Assembly: GCA_964036155.1 (NCBI GenBank) | Contig: OZ038423.1 | Coordinates: 51,971,249 to 52,035,248 of the forward strand | Direction: 5' to 3' | Length of the DNA stretch: 64,000 bases | From: Diploscapter coronatus | Taxonomy: Eukaryota; Nematoda; Chromadorea; Rhabditida; Rhabditidae | In this document: positions 44,027-55,920 of the stretch, piece by piece | Position numbering within the stretch: the first letter of the stretch is position 1 | Layout of the letters: each line of letters starts with the position of its first letter | Program-made: the position numbers and the translations under genes | Notes under the pieces: model-generated | Databases searched by the model: none | Seen by the model: only the letters and a program-made list of their open reading frames with translations | What the model was told of the DNA's origin: nothing

Positions 44027-45501
44027 ATGCCCAGAGAACGAATTCCCGCCCTACCTGACTGCTTCACTCTGCAACGAGCTTTAGGCATGGAATTGCTACG
44101 ACCATTCGAAGAGCCCGAACTGCGATTGATGCCTGGACCGATGGTCAGTTAGAAGTTGAAAATTGAGCATTACTTGTTGCAATCAGACCTAGAGAGGACG
44201 ATCGTCAAAACCCCCCTGCGATCCTACCCCCAATTTATTTTCTTAACGATTTTCAATCTCCAGCTTGTGATAAGTCAAAATTTTCACCACTGCGACATGG
44301 TATCATAGCTATAATTTCACTTGCGCCCTCTGCTCATAAGCGTAACAGTTTCTTACATTGCAAATGAAACTTTATTTAATCATGCAAAATTTGTCAGTAA
44401 CTTTTAAAAGAGTGACAAATGGTTTTCTTGAAATAATAAGATAGTTTATTATAGTCCTCTGAAGATGATGAAGTAGAATTGAGCCCATCGGAAAGAAGAA
44501 AGTACAAAGCGTACACCGTGATGCAGAGAAGTGGATTTCAACATACCGAGTATGCAAATTGGCGATTACTATTTCGAGATCTTAATTCAGGTATGTGACA
44601 ATAATGGTACATTTGTGTCGTGCAGAGATTGTGATATCGCTTTGTTTTCTATTGCATGGAGTCTACTGCCCCGGCTATCCAGAGGAAGCGGAATACCAAT
44701 CGACGTGCCATATGAACACTGTAGCTGCTCTCTGTGGAACACTCACTGGTGCATTAGGTATCGGTGCTGTTCATAGGTGTCTATTATCTCCAATCCGACG
44801 ATTTCATTCCTAAATATTCAGATATCGTTGGCGCACAATGTTGGTCGTATGGTTGGTGTGCTGCATAATTTCTGCAGTGGGCAACTTGCTCTCTGTCATC
44901 ACCACAGGCATCTGGCTCGATCATCTCTCGAAAATGAAGGACAGAACTGGGCTCGTAAATGGGTTGTCCGGCTTCATGCTCCTCGCTTCAGTAGCCGTTG
45001 GTTCGAACAAAATTTATCCTTGGATTTTTTCGTAACAATATTGCAGGTGTTTGTTTCATTTTGACAGCCGTCATGATTTGTCACTATTGGAACTCGAACT
45101 CTCCTAAATATCAGGCAGTTGGAAAAATCGCGGTTAGCATTCCTTTCGCATATCTGAAAAGAATCCACATTCATTTCTCATATTTTTTAATTTGCATAAA
45201 TTATGCATCTCATAAGCTGTTAAAATATTGTAAATTCGGTTTGGATGCATTTCTCTTCAAAAATCTACTCGGCCTTCTTGATTTAAATAGGTCATTAGAT
45301 TTTATTTTAAAGTTTTCAAATACATTTATCGCAATTTGTATTTTATCTTTAAAGTGAATATGCTATTTACTCAGGAAAAACTAATAAGTATTTGAATCGA
45401 CCTCATTTCTATTCGTTTAGAAGCGAGCTCGAAGTGTGCGACGCCGTTTGAGTCGAATGAAATCGGGAGAAAAGACAGCAAAGGGCTATCACGTTGTATG
45501 A
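44027..45501 (+). CDS. Four-transmembrane protein, nematode, unrecognised
   Basis: Six exons join in phase to exactly 249 residues: 44027-44143, 44455-44590, 44626-44776, 44822-45000, 45047-45132 and 45421-45501. The N-terminal 80 residues are soluble (MPRERIPALPDCFTLQRALG, SSEDDEVELSPSERRKYKAY). Four hydrophobic segments follow: IVISLCFLLHGVYC, MNTVAALCGTLTGALGIGAV, MLVVWLVCCIISAVGNLLSV and GFMLLASVAVGVCFILTAVM. The loop between the first two carries YCPGYPEEAEYQSTC, with a cysteine pair that could be disulfide-bonded outside the cell. The C-terminus is strongly basic (KRARSVRRRLSRMKSGEK). The plan resembles claudin/tetraspan-type proteins, but neither the claudin W-GLW-C-C nor the tetraspanin CCG signature is present. 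Poly(A) signal at about 45660. Confidence 0.75.
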
Positions 45502-46730
45502 GTTCATAACAAAGGATAAAATCATGCAATTATAACGATTCTCATGAAACCTGATGATTATTTCGAGCTATTGTTCTGTCCCTCAAACTTTCAAAATAAT
45601 TGTTGAATTTCGAAACGGGTTTGATCTCAACTTTTGCCGTTCTGCATGTATATACGAGAATAAATCAAACATAATTTATTAAAAATCCTTATTCCAACTA
45701 GGTAAACTGTACATATTGAATTTACATCTATTGACTTTACACATTGTTGGTGATTGTATGCATACAAGTCATAGTAGGCAATAATTTTAATTCAACATGA
45801 GAAATATAATGATTTTCAAATCATGATGAATAAAAGAAAGTATCCATAAAATGATAAATTTGAAAATAATCATGAACTCAAAAGCACCAACACTATCCGG
45901 AATTTCAGAATTACGATTCCGATTCAGAGCTTCGGAAAGTTTAAACTCCAATTCTGATCACAATCTCGGGTTGTGAAAATGTTTAATTCTTACTTCATTT
46001 CAATTCCGATTTTAAAAAATCAAAATTGAACAGCTCTGATACTAACTAAAATGCAAAAGTTCACATTGCACATTCTTTGTCTTCAAATTTGTGCATAATT
46101 TATCATGTTCCGATTGATTGGTCTTTGACATACCATTTTTCAAACACAAAATGCATTTTAATTTGGGCTTTATTGTCATTTTACTGTGAATTTTATAATG
46201 ATAATTATTACTTGTCTAATAATTACTAACTACCACATAAAATCGTTTATTTTTTATCGAGCGGAGCATTCATTTTGAGGACAAAGAACGTTTACAAAGT
46301 GAGAGATATGGAAAAGGACTTGTTCGGTTCATTTTTCAGAGTCTAGTGGCAGCAGGTCAAAGGGAGAAGGTGAGGACAATCAGAAAGAATGTAAATAGCA
46401 CACAGACAGACAGGCAATCCGAAATATCACGCCATTGGGCAGTTTTTTCTTTCTAACTTCTTCACTAATCTCCTCATTTTCTGTTATCTCTCATTGGCGC
46501 TTACGCACAATTCTCTTCTCGTTCTTTTTCACTATTTCGCTTTGTTCAAATAGCCACTATTCATTTCTAGAAATTTTATGATCACCTTAGCAACATGAGA
46601 GCAAGATTTATAGTTTCATTTTACTCTAACTAATGTTTCTATATTTACTCAATCAATAAGGATTATTTCATATAGATTGCTGTAGTAGCAAATTTTTAGG
46701 GTAAACAAGAATTCATCTTCATTCAAAGGC
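45502..46730. other. Intergenic, AT-rich
   Basis: It includes the 3' UTR of the membrane-protein gene and the fat-2 promoter. Words such as TACGATTCCGATTCAGAGC near 45910 resemble the AATCGGAATCGG motif inside the hAT-type element at 59910, so an old fragment may lie here. Nothing else was seen. Confidence 0.4.
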
Positions 46731-49700
46731 ATGACAGTCGCCACTCAACTCAATCATAAGAAGGAACTCAGATCCGTTGTAAGTTCAAAGGTGAAAAATG
46801 ATTTTGAGTCAATTAATTCAGCCTCCTCCCAAATTACCTTCTGTTGTCGACATAAAAAATGCTGTTCCAGCGCACTGTTTCATCAAGGATCCATTTACTT
46901 CAGTCAGATATCTCATCCAGGTCTTTCAAATGTCCTTTCCTCAACATATCTTTAGTTCTTAGGATCTTCTTCTGATGGCAGCTCTCTATTTGATTCTTTC
47001 TCCAGTCGAGCATTATTTCGGATGGCTCGGTTTGTTTGCCTGGTAAGTTGTTGATGCGAAGGATCAAACAGGATCAATCATTTACTCTTTGAACTTTCTT
47101 ATTATTTGCACTATTAAAATTGGGCCAAGATAGTGAAATTCGTATTCGTTTTTTTTTTTTTTTACAAATAACAAACAATTGAAGCAAATTGCATGGTGCA
47201 TAAATTTGAAAAGTCAAAAGCACTGCGTTTTTCTTTCGATCTAATGCAAAATAATTCTCTAAATGTGTGCCGACTATTTTATTATTTTGATCAAATTAAG
47301 TGCAAGTTCGTGTGTTGAAAAAATAGCGAAAAAAGACGAGAGAGGCAGAGGAAATTGCGTACCTCGCACTCTTTCCATTGTCCCCTGCTGGCTGACTTTT
47401 CTCTGCGCATAGTCTGACGCGCAATGCATACGCGCATTTCTCGCAACGACGCTCTTTAGCACACGAACTGTCACCTCAGTTGACCGATACAGCCTTTCAA
47501 TTGTCGGTAGTCGAGATTATTCTGTTGCATCGCATTTCATACATTTTTTACTGCTTACAGCATGTCCATTTTTCCAATTCACTGAACGATTTTATAGGTA
47601 TTGGGCCTATGGCTTTATTGGCTGTGCTCTGTTCGTCGTAGGCCACGATGCCGGTCATGGTTCTTTCTCTGACTACGAATGGTTGAACGACATCTGCGGC
47701 CACATTGCTCATGCTCCTATTCTGGCGCCCTTCTGGCCCTGGCAAAAAAGTCACAGACAGCACCATCAGGTTTGTCGAATTATAACTTTAACTTTAACCC
47801 CCTGTATACAGGATTGCAAGTTTGAGACCCGATCGGGCATTGAACTCCGACATGATATAAGAGAGGCGGAAAACGACGAAATAGCATAGGGAACATGAAG
47901 TGCAAAAGAAGCGTGAAGGAGGGAGAGAAAGGCCTGATCGGGTTTTTTTTTCGAGCATAAATTTCCAACCCTACATGTATGGGTTTTTCTAAATCTAATG
48001 AGCATTGCATTTCTACATAAAATACCGCAAGATGAATCAAAGAAAGGGTGAACACTCCATATCATACTAAATTTATTGCAAACTTATCATTCCAATACAA
48101 TGTGTAGCGCATACCGTGACAAAGTTCATTATTGTAACCGATCAAAGAAGAATCTTGATTTTATGAAAGTACACGTTTCAATGATTGTGAAATTTAGTAA
48201 CAGTAAAAAATCGAATTGCACATGATTTTTGTCGTATTCGTTATGAAGACAACTTGGAAACCACAAGCCCTCAAGCTATGCGAAATAGTTTGGCAAAAAT
48301 AATCTTTTCCCTATCACCCCTCGCCCTGTTTCGCATGGCTTGAAGTCTTAAATAGCCGCTATGAGAAGTTATTCTTGAAAAGCGTTTAGAGCATACTACG
48401 CGTTCAATATCAAATAAGTCTCATTAGTTATACTGACAGATTTCACCTGATTGCTACTTTATCAGTAGAAAGATGAAAATTGGACGTCGTATGATTAAAG
48501 TTTGATCAAAGAACAATTGCGCACGTACTGCTTTATCATAAGCGCAGAATTGCGTACTTTGTCATAATAAATAGAGAACATTTGTTAGCATTTATCCAAA
48601 GATTAATATGAACTATATTTTTCATTATTTAAATAACGTTTTTTCCAGTTCACATCTCATTTGGAAAAAGATAGGGGACATCCCTGGGTGACTGAAAAGG
48701 ACTACAACGATAGAAACTGGCTGCAAAGAGGCTTTGCTGCTTTCCCCTTGTCTGGGTGGCTCAGGTCAGTTAACCTATCTTTTCTTCTATTCCCGATCGA
48801 TTATTCCTGCTCTCCTGATAATTTAATTTTCGATGCTTTCAATCATTACTTTTTCTGCTAATCTTTTTTTAAACTTTTTTTCTTCGCAAAATTCTTATCG
48901 ATTTCAATCAGTGATAACGATGCAATGTTCTTTGGTATTCACATGAACGCAATCGAAAGACGATTTTCGATTTTTAAAGAATATCCGGCATTTTTGAACA
49001 TAACGCAGAAGAGTGAAAATTTATGATGCAAACCAGTCTTTGAAAAACAAATCAATAGTTTGTCACTAATGTTAAGAAACAAAAGTATCAAAATTAGCTT
49101 CATAGTTCACGCCCTTATGAGCCTTATGCTTAGGGGGTGAAAGTATTTTGAAATGAGATGTCTAGTGGATAAAACTTAGTTCACATTAAAGCCCAATTTG
49201 ACTGATTCTGAGACTTTTTACCATTTTCGAAATGGATAATCTCATCGAAAGTTGTGACGTCGAAAAGACGTCTTCCGAATTACCATTTTTCGTCAATTGA
49301 GTTTGCGTTTTAGGCTTGAATAATGTATCAAAATTTTCATTTTACAATAGGAAAACACAAAATCGGTTCGACAAGGCCTTCTATGCATAAATCCGGTCTA
49401 AAAATGATCTCAAGGCTTCAATCCATCATAAATCGCTGGGGGATTTGATGAGGGTGATTAAAAATGTCGTTTATTTCTCATTTTAAAACTATTCATTTTT
49501 GGTAGATTATTTGGAATTCTGGGCAGGTATCAACAAAACAAAACAAAATTGTTCATCTACGTGTCAGCCATAACTTTGCTAGGCAAACTTTCTCTTGGAA
49601 CTACTTTATATTCAAGGAAAACCTGGATGATGAAAAATCGCTTTATAAAGTTTGTCTCAATAATTTGATACTACTTTCGCCCTTTACTTATGCTTTCGAA

Positions 49701-51635
49701 ATGCCCTACATTTATTTCCGAAGAAAGGAAATCGGAGTAAAAATCGAAGCGAGTGAATGAGCGTGCTCAATTGCCAAAACAGCGGTAAGTATGTGCGCGA
49801 TTGAGAACGATGCACAACGCCGCAGCAAGGCTGCAGATGGGCGGGGCCAAGACCCAACTATAAAGAACATAGGGCCGTGAATTTTAAAGGGAAAAAATCA
49901 ATTGATTACCATCTAATTTCCACTATCTGAATCTAACGTCATGAGATTATGGATTTTAGTAAATAAACTCGTCTCCAACATCCAATAAAATCATTCTTAC
50001 TCGATTATTACCAACTAACTAATTGATGTCTTTCTCTTAATTCATTTTCTTAGTATTAACTGTTTCTAAACTGAATAGTGATAAAATAATCAGTCTGTAG
50101 CAAAAAAACAAATTTGGATAACTCTAAGAAATATTTACGATGGGAACAAATGTATCGGCCAAGATAGTAGCAAAATATATTCGTAAGAGTTTATTTCAGA
50201 TGGAACCCAGTCTATACCGTCATCGGGTTGCCTGATGGATCTCACTACTGGCCATTCTCTCGTCTCTTTGACAACAACATTGACCGTCTGAAGTGTGCCT
50301 TTTCTGTGGCCTGCTGCCTCACCTGTGGATACGTTAGTTTCTTCAGTCGGCATTATTCAATCTCAAACATTTATAGACGGCCTATGCTCTGTTGGGGTAT
50401 TCTGTATACAATTGGTTCAAGTACTACTACATTCCGCTCTCTTTCCAAGGCCTCATCCTTGTCATTATCACCTATTTGCAACATCAGGATGTCGATATTG
50501 AGGTAAGCCGTCAGAATTGACCTAATTATGACCTTGGAAAATTAAAAATCGTAATCATAGCTAAAATTGCATAATTTTTCATGTATCATTCGTTACCGGC
50601 GAAAATAGACTAAGATTAAAACTTCCAACAAAAAGAAGTTATACAAAGTTGGAATTTCAGCAAACAAGAGACGAATGTCACGATTAGTCGTAAAATTTGT
50701 TTATTAGCAAAACTTCTCTCCATTCGTTTGTTCTACTTTGTAAAGCAACCACCAATCATTTCTATCAAGAAAATCACGAGTAAATTCTCGCATAATGGCG
50801 CATGAGGCTAACGCGATTTCAATAATTAGCAGAAAACTTACGACAGTTCGTGTGCATACATCGCTTATTCATTGAATTATACTTTTTGCAATTTTTCTGA
50901 AAATTTTTATTTTAGTTTAATTTCACCGGAGATGGATGATAGAAACCGTGGTCATCTGTCATCAGTTTGCTAATGAGTTTTTGTTTACTCTCAAATTCAG
51001 GTCTACGAGCCGGAAGAGTGGCAGTTTGTGCGCGGACAGACTCAGACAGTCGACAGAAAATACGGATTTGGGCTCGACACACTAATGCACCACATTACCG
51101 ACGGTGCAGTCTAAATAATTGTGAAACCATTCAATAGGAAATTATTTCAGGCCACGTTGCTCATCACTTCTTCTTCACGAAGATCCCTCACTACCATTTG
51201 ATGGATGCAACTGAAGGAATTAAAAAGGTGTTCAATGAAAACTCTTTTAAATGCCATTTCTATCTTTATGAAATGGAAATTCGAATTTCAATAAGATATT
51301 ATTCGAGATAAATAATCGAGCGATCTGAATGAATTGACTGAAAGCGATTATCCTAATTTTTAATTTTCAATAATTCATAAGCTACAAAATAAAAATCGTA
51401 ATTCCTCCACAAATTAATTATATGAATTGCTACCATTTCGTTATGAATTATTCTTCAGGTTCTGAAGCCCTACGAAAACACTCCATATGGCTACAAGTCT
51501 GAGTCGAATTATGACTTCTTCTTCAAATTCCTGCATTACAACATGAAATTGGACTACTTGATCAACAAGTCCAAAGGAGTTCTGCAGTACCGCGTTGGTG
51601 TGGAGGGAGAAAGAGCAGCAAGGAAGAATCACTAA
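46731..51635 (+). CDS. fat-2: Delta-12 fatty acid desaturase (FAT-2 type)
   Basis: This is an ER membrane desaturase that turns oleic into linoleic acid, the entry step to polyunsaturated fatty acids in nematodes. Ten exons join in phase: 46731-46778, 46822-46920, 46963-47042, 47598-47769, 48649-48764, 50200-50332, 50377-50502, 51001-51103, 51151-51227 and 51459-51635. They give exactly 376 residues, the length known for C. elegans FAT-2. The start [13 protein letters not shown] resembles the FAT-2 start. All three histidine boxes are intact: [17 protein letters not shown] and GHVAHHFF. Other family words are [26 protein letters not shown] and [10 protein letters not shown]. Hydrophobic segments flank the boxes. 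The sixth intron is only 44 bases. FAT-1 (omega-3) is the closest paralogue; the start and the length favour FAT-2. Poly(A) signal at about 51772. Confidence 0.93.
48255..48345. repeat. MITE, GGCAACTTGGAA family, copy 3
   Basis: The left arm is ACAACTTGGAAACCACAAGC then AAGCTATGCGAAATAG. The right arm is CTGTTTCGCATGGCTTGAAG; the outermost right end is lost. It shares the ends and GCGAAATAG word with 14014-14179 and 34608-34723. It lies in a fat-2 intron. Confidence 0.6.
49188..49306 (+). repeat. Dispersed repeat, copy 2 (paired with 17622-17755)
   Basis: The copy starts AAAGCCCAATTTGACTGATT and holds GACTTTTTACCATTTTCGAA and AAAAGACGTCTTCCGAATTA. It lies in the same orientation as the copy at 17622 and sits in a fat-2 intron. 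Confidence 0.8.
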
Positions 51636-52288
51636 ACTATTGATCAAATGAAAATCTGCATTCACGCTAAAGTTGAGAACACTGAGCATGTTTTAGGACG
51701 GGTGAATTCCTATGTTTTATATTGTTACCAGTCATTGTTCAAATGCTAGACATTTCATATTATTTTGACATAAATAAATATTTTTTCAGTGGATTTGAGA
51801 AATTTAAATGTTTTCTTATCGAATTATGATGCAATCAGCATTGGAACATTATATCAATTACATAGCCAGTCGATTTCGATTGCCGTTACTTTCGGCATTT
51901 CGCCCCCTCACCTTCATCCTGCCATCTTCCTTCTCTTCGTTCCTCTTTCAGTCTTTCAGCTTCTCCTTCTCTCTGCCATCCTCTTCATCATTGTGCCATT
52001 CAGATATCTCTTCCCTCCATCCTCTCTCATTTTCGCCTGGTCTCTATTCGTTTCAGTGTAAAACGAGAGGTGCCGTGAAAAAGATTTGGGTGCATCGAGC
52101 CTGAAGTCGCCTGTCTCTGCTCTGGCAGCTCCTTTCTTCCCTCTCCTCTCTGCAGACAGCAGTCCATTTTTCTGCTTCTGTTTGTGTGTGTGTATTGAGT
52201 ATCGATTGGATTACCATAGTTCAGGCGGTTCCACTGCTTCAATCAGTCGATCTCTCGATTGGGTAGAAGCCGAGAGGACAGAGAAGAG
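51636..52288. other. Intergenic: fat-2 3' flank and promoter of next gene
   Basis: AATAAA at about 51772 ends fat-2. From about 51890 to 52180 the plus strand is pyrimidine-rich (CTTCTCC runs), with a short TGTGTGTG run at about 52180. No gene was seen. Confidence 0.5.
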
Positions 52289-54373
52289 ATGGCATCTCCA
52301 TTGACGGCTGCCAGATTCGCCAAGGACGACGTGGATGCAGCGACCAAATGGTGGCAGGACTATCCTAAGACGAACTACGTCGAAAGGGCCAAGGCGCAGG
52401 ATCTGTACGACGGATACATTTCGAGTGTGTGGACGAAGCCGAAGCAGATCGCTCGCAGCGCATCATACACCAACCTGACCTACATCAAGGATGCAGTCCA
52501 CGATTACCCCATCAAGAAATCTGATTCGATCTCTTCTCTGGCTCCTTCACTTGCTCTGCCTCAATACTGCAGGTAGGAACATAGCTTTGAAAGAATACAT
52601 CAATTTTTCGTTCAGAGAAGCCCAACGAATTGTTCACACAACCCCCGTCTACAAGCCTTCGGTTCACAACTGGTACAACAGCAACTACAGTGTCGCTAGA
52701 TACCGTGTAAATTTTGTAAAGCTATTCTTACAACCCGTGCCCGATTTTCATAATTTTTAAACGGAATATCTAAATAGCCACAGAATTTCCCATTCTTTCA
52801 TAGCCGGAAGCTCAAAAATTTGTCGAGCTTAAGAACGTCTCTATTTCATCATCAGTGCATTGAAGGAGGAAGATGTTTTGAAGAGTTCAAAGAGTTTACA
52901 ATGACGTGTTACAATTTCTTGATAATCAAAACAAAACAAAGTGTCTAACTTTTAAGATAATTGCGGCATAAAAAATAAGAAAAGCTTGTGCTTTTAATGA
53001 TTAATTCAAATGACGAAACAACGTAACTCTCCGATACCTTTACCCTTAGCATAAATGAGAAATTTAGCTCATGTTCGCGTGATAAGTGCTGATCGATTAA
53101 GAGATCGAATCAGAGATAGATGAAAATACCTATTCGGCCATTTCATCACCCTATTATTGTAAATGACCGATAAATTGAAACAAAATAAAGGGAGCGAATT
53201 TCTTGTTTCTTTCGTCCCCTCCCGCGTGCTTCGAAATGCGCGAAATACGAGCATATTTGTCCATTAGACGATTTCTTTGTTTTCTTTCATTTTTCGCGTT
53301 TTAAGGACAATTATCGATAATTGATCGAGTAATTTTTGTCATTGTCGATAGAGGAAAATAATTGGCAAGTGTATGTTGGGAAAATTCGGTTAATTTTGAT
53401 GAAAGACAAACGAAGGAAAATAAAAAGAATCGACAAATGAACAAATGTCGTCAGCGCGTGCATTTCAAGGCTCAAAAGAGAGAAAGAAAGACGCTCGTCT
53501 TATTTCGTCCCAATTTATCGGTCATCGACAATACCCCAGCTCCAAATTCTTATCATCATTCATACTCTCTTTCTGAAATCTAACTTCCGGATTAACGTAA
53601 TGCCGAGCTATTCATTTCTTTAAAAAATGTTCCCACTAGGTCAAAATTGGAGTGAACTACTAAAAAAAATCATGCTTCAATTAGGTACAAATCTTCGCTT
53701 TATTCAAAATCAGATTTTGGCTAAAATTGACTTCCTGGGTTATGAACTAGGCATTAGAACTCAAACTCTGCATTGATTTTTACTACACAATTCTAGACTA
53801 AACATTTCTGTCACAATACAAATATATTCATATATTTCAGGACACTCACAACGAGATCAACAAGCCCTACAAGCCCATTCTGCACTACATCCACGAGTCC
53901 TCTTCTCATGTTCCATATTACACTTTCCAAACTAAACGAATTTTCTTCGATGAAGTAAAGCTTGGATTTTTTCAACAATGCTTTAGTCTGATAATGTAAT
54001 GTTTCAGCGACAACGGAATAATTGTTCGTATTTGAAAGAATCACAGAAGTACCTTGATAGGTATGTTGGGGCCCGTCTCAGAGCTGATGACTACGCCAAT
54101 CGCTTCGCCTACTCTGCATACGAATGGAGAAAGCCTCAAGACCACTCCTTCAACCGACACCTCATGTACGACCAAGGAGTACGTTCATTATGCTATGGTC
54201 TAAGTCTCGTGGATTGAAAACATCAATAATTATCAAATTAGATCAACTATTCTTAATAAGAGAATATTAATTTACAGGTCTTTGTGTCCACACCCACAGG
54301 AAATCCAGTCTCGTTCTACGACAAGCAGGCCATGCGCCGGCTCTACAAGCTCACTGGCAGATTCTACTTCTGA
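52289..54373 (+). CDS. Unrecognised 251-residue Tyr-rich protein
   Basis: Five exons join in phase: 52289-52572, 52616-52706, 53841-53954, 54008-54178 and 54278-54373. The protein starts MASPLTAARFAKDDVDAATK. Words such as KWWQDYPKTNYVERAKAQDL, NWYNSNYSVARYR, KPYKPILHYIHES and RFAYSAYEWRKPQDHSF are rich in Tyr, Trp, Arg and Lys. No signal peptide, membrane segment or known domain is seen. The style resembles the long gene at 57659 (Tyr/Arg/Pro-rich, soluble), so both may belong to nematode cytoskeletal or muscle-associated proteins, but this is a guess. Codon use in the exons is strongly biased (CTG, AAG, TAC, GAC), which suggests high expression. A MITE lies in the second intron. Poly(A) signal at about 54425. 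Confidence 0.75.
53155..53533. repeat. MITE, TATTGTCGATGA family, copy 2
   Basis: The ends are TATTGTAAATGACCGATAAA and TTTATCGGTCATCGACAATA. The arms continue with AAACAAAATAAAGGGAGCGA and matching complements. The centre carries ATTATCGATAATTGATCGAG. It lies in an intron of the Tyr-rich gene. Confidence 0.85.
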
Positions 54374-54646
54374 TCTGTTGCTCTGCGTCTCCAATCTCTG
54401 CTTCGACATTTTTCATTCAACTAGCAATAAACTTCGAAAAATTCAAATCAGATCCAAAATGCATTTATAACACGTTATACATTTGCTGCTAATGACTCGC
54501 TAATCAATGAGCCATCGCCAAGGCGAAAAGGAGTAAAGATAAAAGATCGATCGATATCATTGGTCCTTATTTCAAGTTTTGCATGCGATATTATTCAATT
54601 ATTTTAACTGTGGTGTGTTAAACTAAATGAGCATATATTTTAGAGA

Positions 54647-55322
54647 ATGTTTGGTAAATTTTGTTGCGGTGGTATATTGTTTCTCTCAATTTGGGGCATA
54701 GTTTTAATGGTAAACTATTTTTGTCATGTCATAATTTGATTTTGATCGGTTTGTCTCAGGCAATTCTCGGCGGCCTCTTCTGGAACCAATCAGTCGGACT
54801 TTTCGAGGATCTACCGGCAGAAGATGACGCACATGCAGACTCATCAAACTGGAAGTATCGAGTCGACAACTTTCAACAGTAAGTTAACTTTACAATTAGT
54901 TTTTGCACGCAATTTCGTGGAGATTCAGTTAGTTTTGAGATGAGTCGATTCGAGAAAAACGAAGGATGGAGTATAGAGTTATGTAGGTGCATGGTAGAGT
55001 GCATCTGGTATCAAAATGATCTGTCATGAGCAAATCATTTTGTTACAAGATACTTTATTTTTAGACCTGCCTACCATTTCTCTTTGTCAGAGTCCATTCT
55101 TTTTCATTCAGTGATCGAAATTTGCGCAAATCTACCGATCCCGAAGCTAATCGAACTTTCCACGCCAAGAAGCCAAATAATCGCATGAATGAATGACTAA
55201 TTTATGATTTCAGTGTGTACCAACAAAATGCGATAAAATGCTGGATTTCTTGTGGAGCATGCGGTGGTCTGGCTATTCTTGCTATTCTACGAATCACTTG
55301 TCTGTCTTGTATGAATAAATAG
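54647..55322 (+). CDS. RNASEK: Ribonuclease kappa / V-ATPase subunit f
   Basis: Three exons join in phase to exactly 96 residues: 54647-54709, 54760-54878 and 55214-55322. The protein starts MFGKFCCGGILFLSIWGIVL and continues as the first membrane segment. A short acidic loop follows (FEDLPAEDDAHADSSNW). The second membrane segment follows AIKCWISCGACGGLAILAIL, and the end is short (SCMNK). Length, two-segment plan, CCG-type start, GLF/FxNQSVGLFEDLP and a YQQN-like word before segment two fit ribonuclease kappa. This small protein is now known as subunit f of the V-ATPase Vo sector and is needed for endosome acidification. It sits only 273 bases after the Tyr-rich gene on the same strand, so an operon is possible. 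AG directly before the ATG (ATATTTTAG, three bases upstream) could be a trans-splice site. Confidence 0.88.
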
Positions 55323-55761
55323 AGGGGTAGATTTTTTAAATTGCCGAAATTGTTCCATTTCAAAACTAAGTTTCTAATAGCAATAGCCAACTTCTGAAGT
55401 AATAATGTTACACATTTTGTTTTCAAATGCAATTCAAAATATAGTCATTACGATAAATCAAAATAGCTTATCGTTACGGTGATCATTGTTCATATAGGTT
55501 TGATTTGAATTATTAAGATATTGGCTGAAAGTTAAGCTTTATAGTAGTGCTGAATAAATGAGAAAACCGTAAATATCGATATAATGTCTTGCACGAGAAT
55601 AATAATGTCAGTCTCCAAATGAGAAACACCCGCAGTTGTGTACTGGCATGAGTTGCCCTATCTCTGTTCCCTCTGCTTCTCATCCCTCCTCATTTCCCTT
55701 TATCACTGTTCAGCGTCCAACTCAAATGTGCAGTTCTTTTTGTTTTCGTGCAGATGAGTCA
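55323..55761. other. Intergenic, AT-rich then CT-rich
   Basis: It contains the 3' UTR of ribonuclease kappa (AATAAA at about 55553) and the flank of the alternative first exon at 55762. No gene was seen. Confidence 0.5.
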
Positions 55762-55920
55762 ATGAGTCAGTCAGAAGTATCGGGGGTTTCCGTTCCTTCT
55801 CGTTTGGCACCTTTCTTCTCATCTCAGCCTACACCTGGCCAACGAAAAGCCCTTCCCTTTTCATATTCTCGACCAAACCCTTACGGACCAAAAACTCACG
55901 ACCGAATCTGTATTCCAAAG
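55762..55920 (+). CDS. Alternative first exon of the long Pro/Tyr-rich gene
   Basis: This 53-codon open exon starts MSQSEVSGVSVPSRLAPFF, has basic/Pro words (KALPFSYSRPNPYGPK) and ends ...RICIPK at a GTAAGG donor in phase 0. It does not fit the exon at 58255 (wrong phase) but fits the exon at 58758 (EGDKNSFGDRFFEK), which starts in phase 0. It is therefore probably the first exon of a second isoform of the gene at 57659, from a promoter about 2 kb upstream. A CAG acceptor lies 10 bases before the ATG. Confidence 0.5.
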
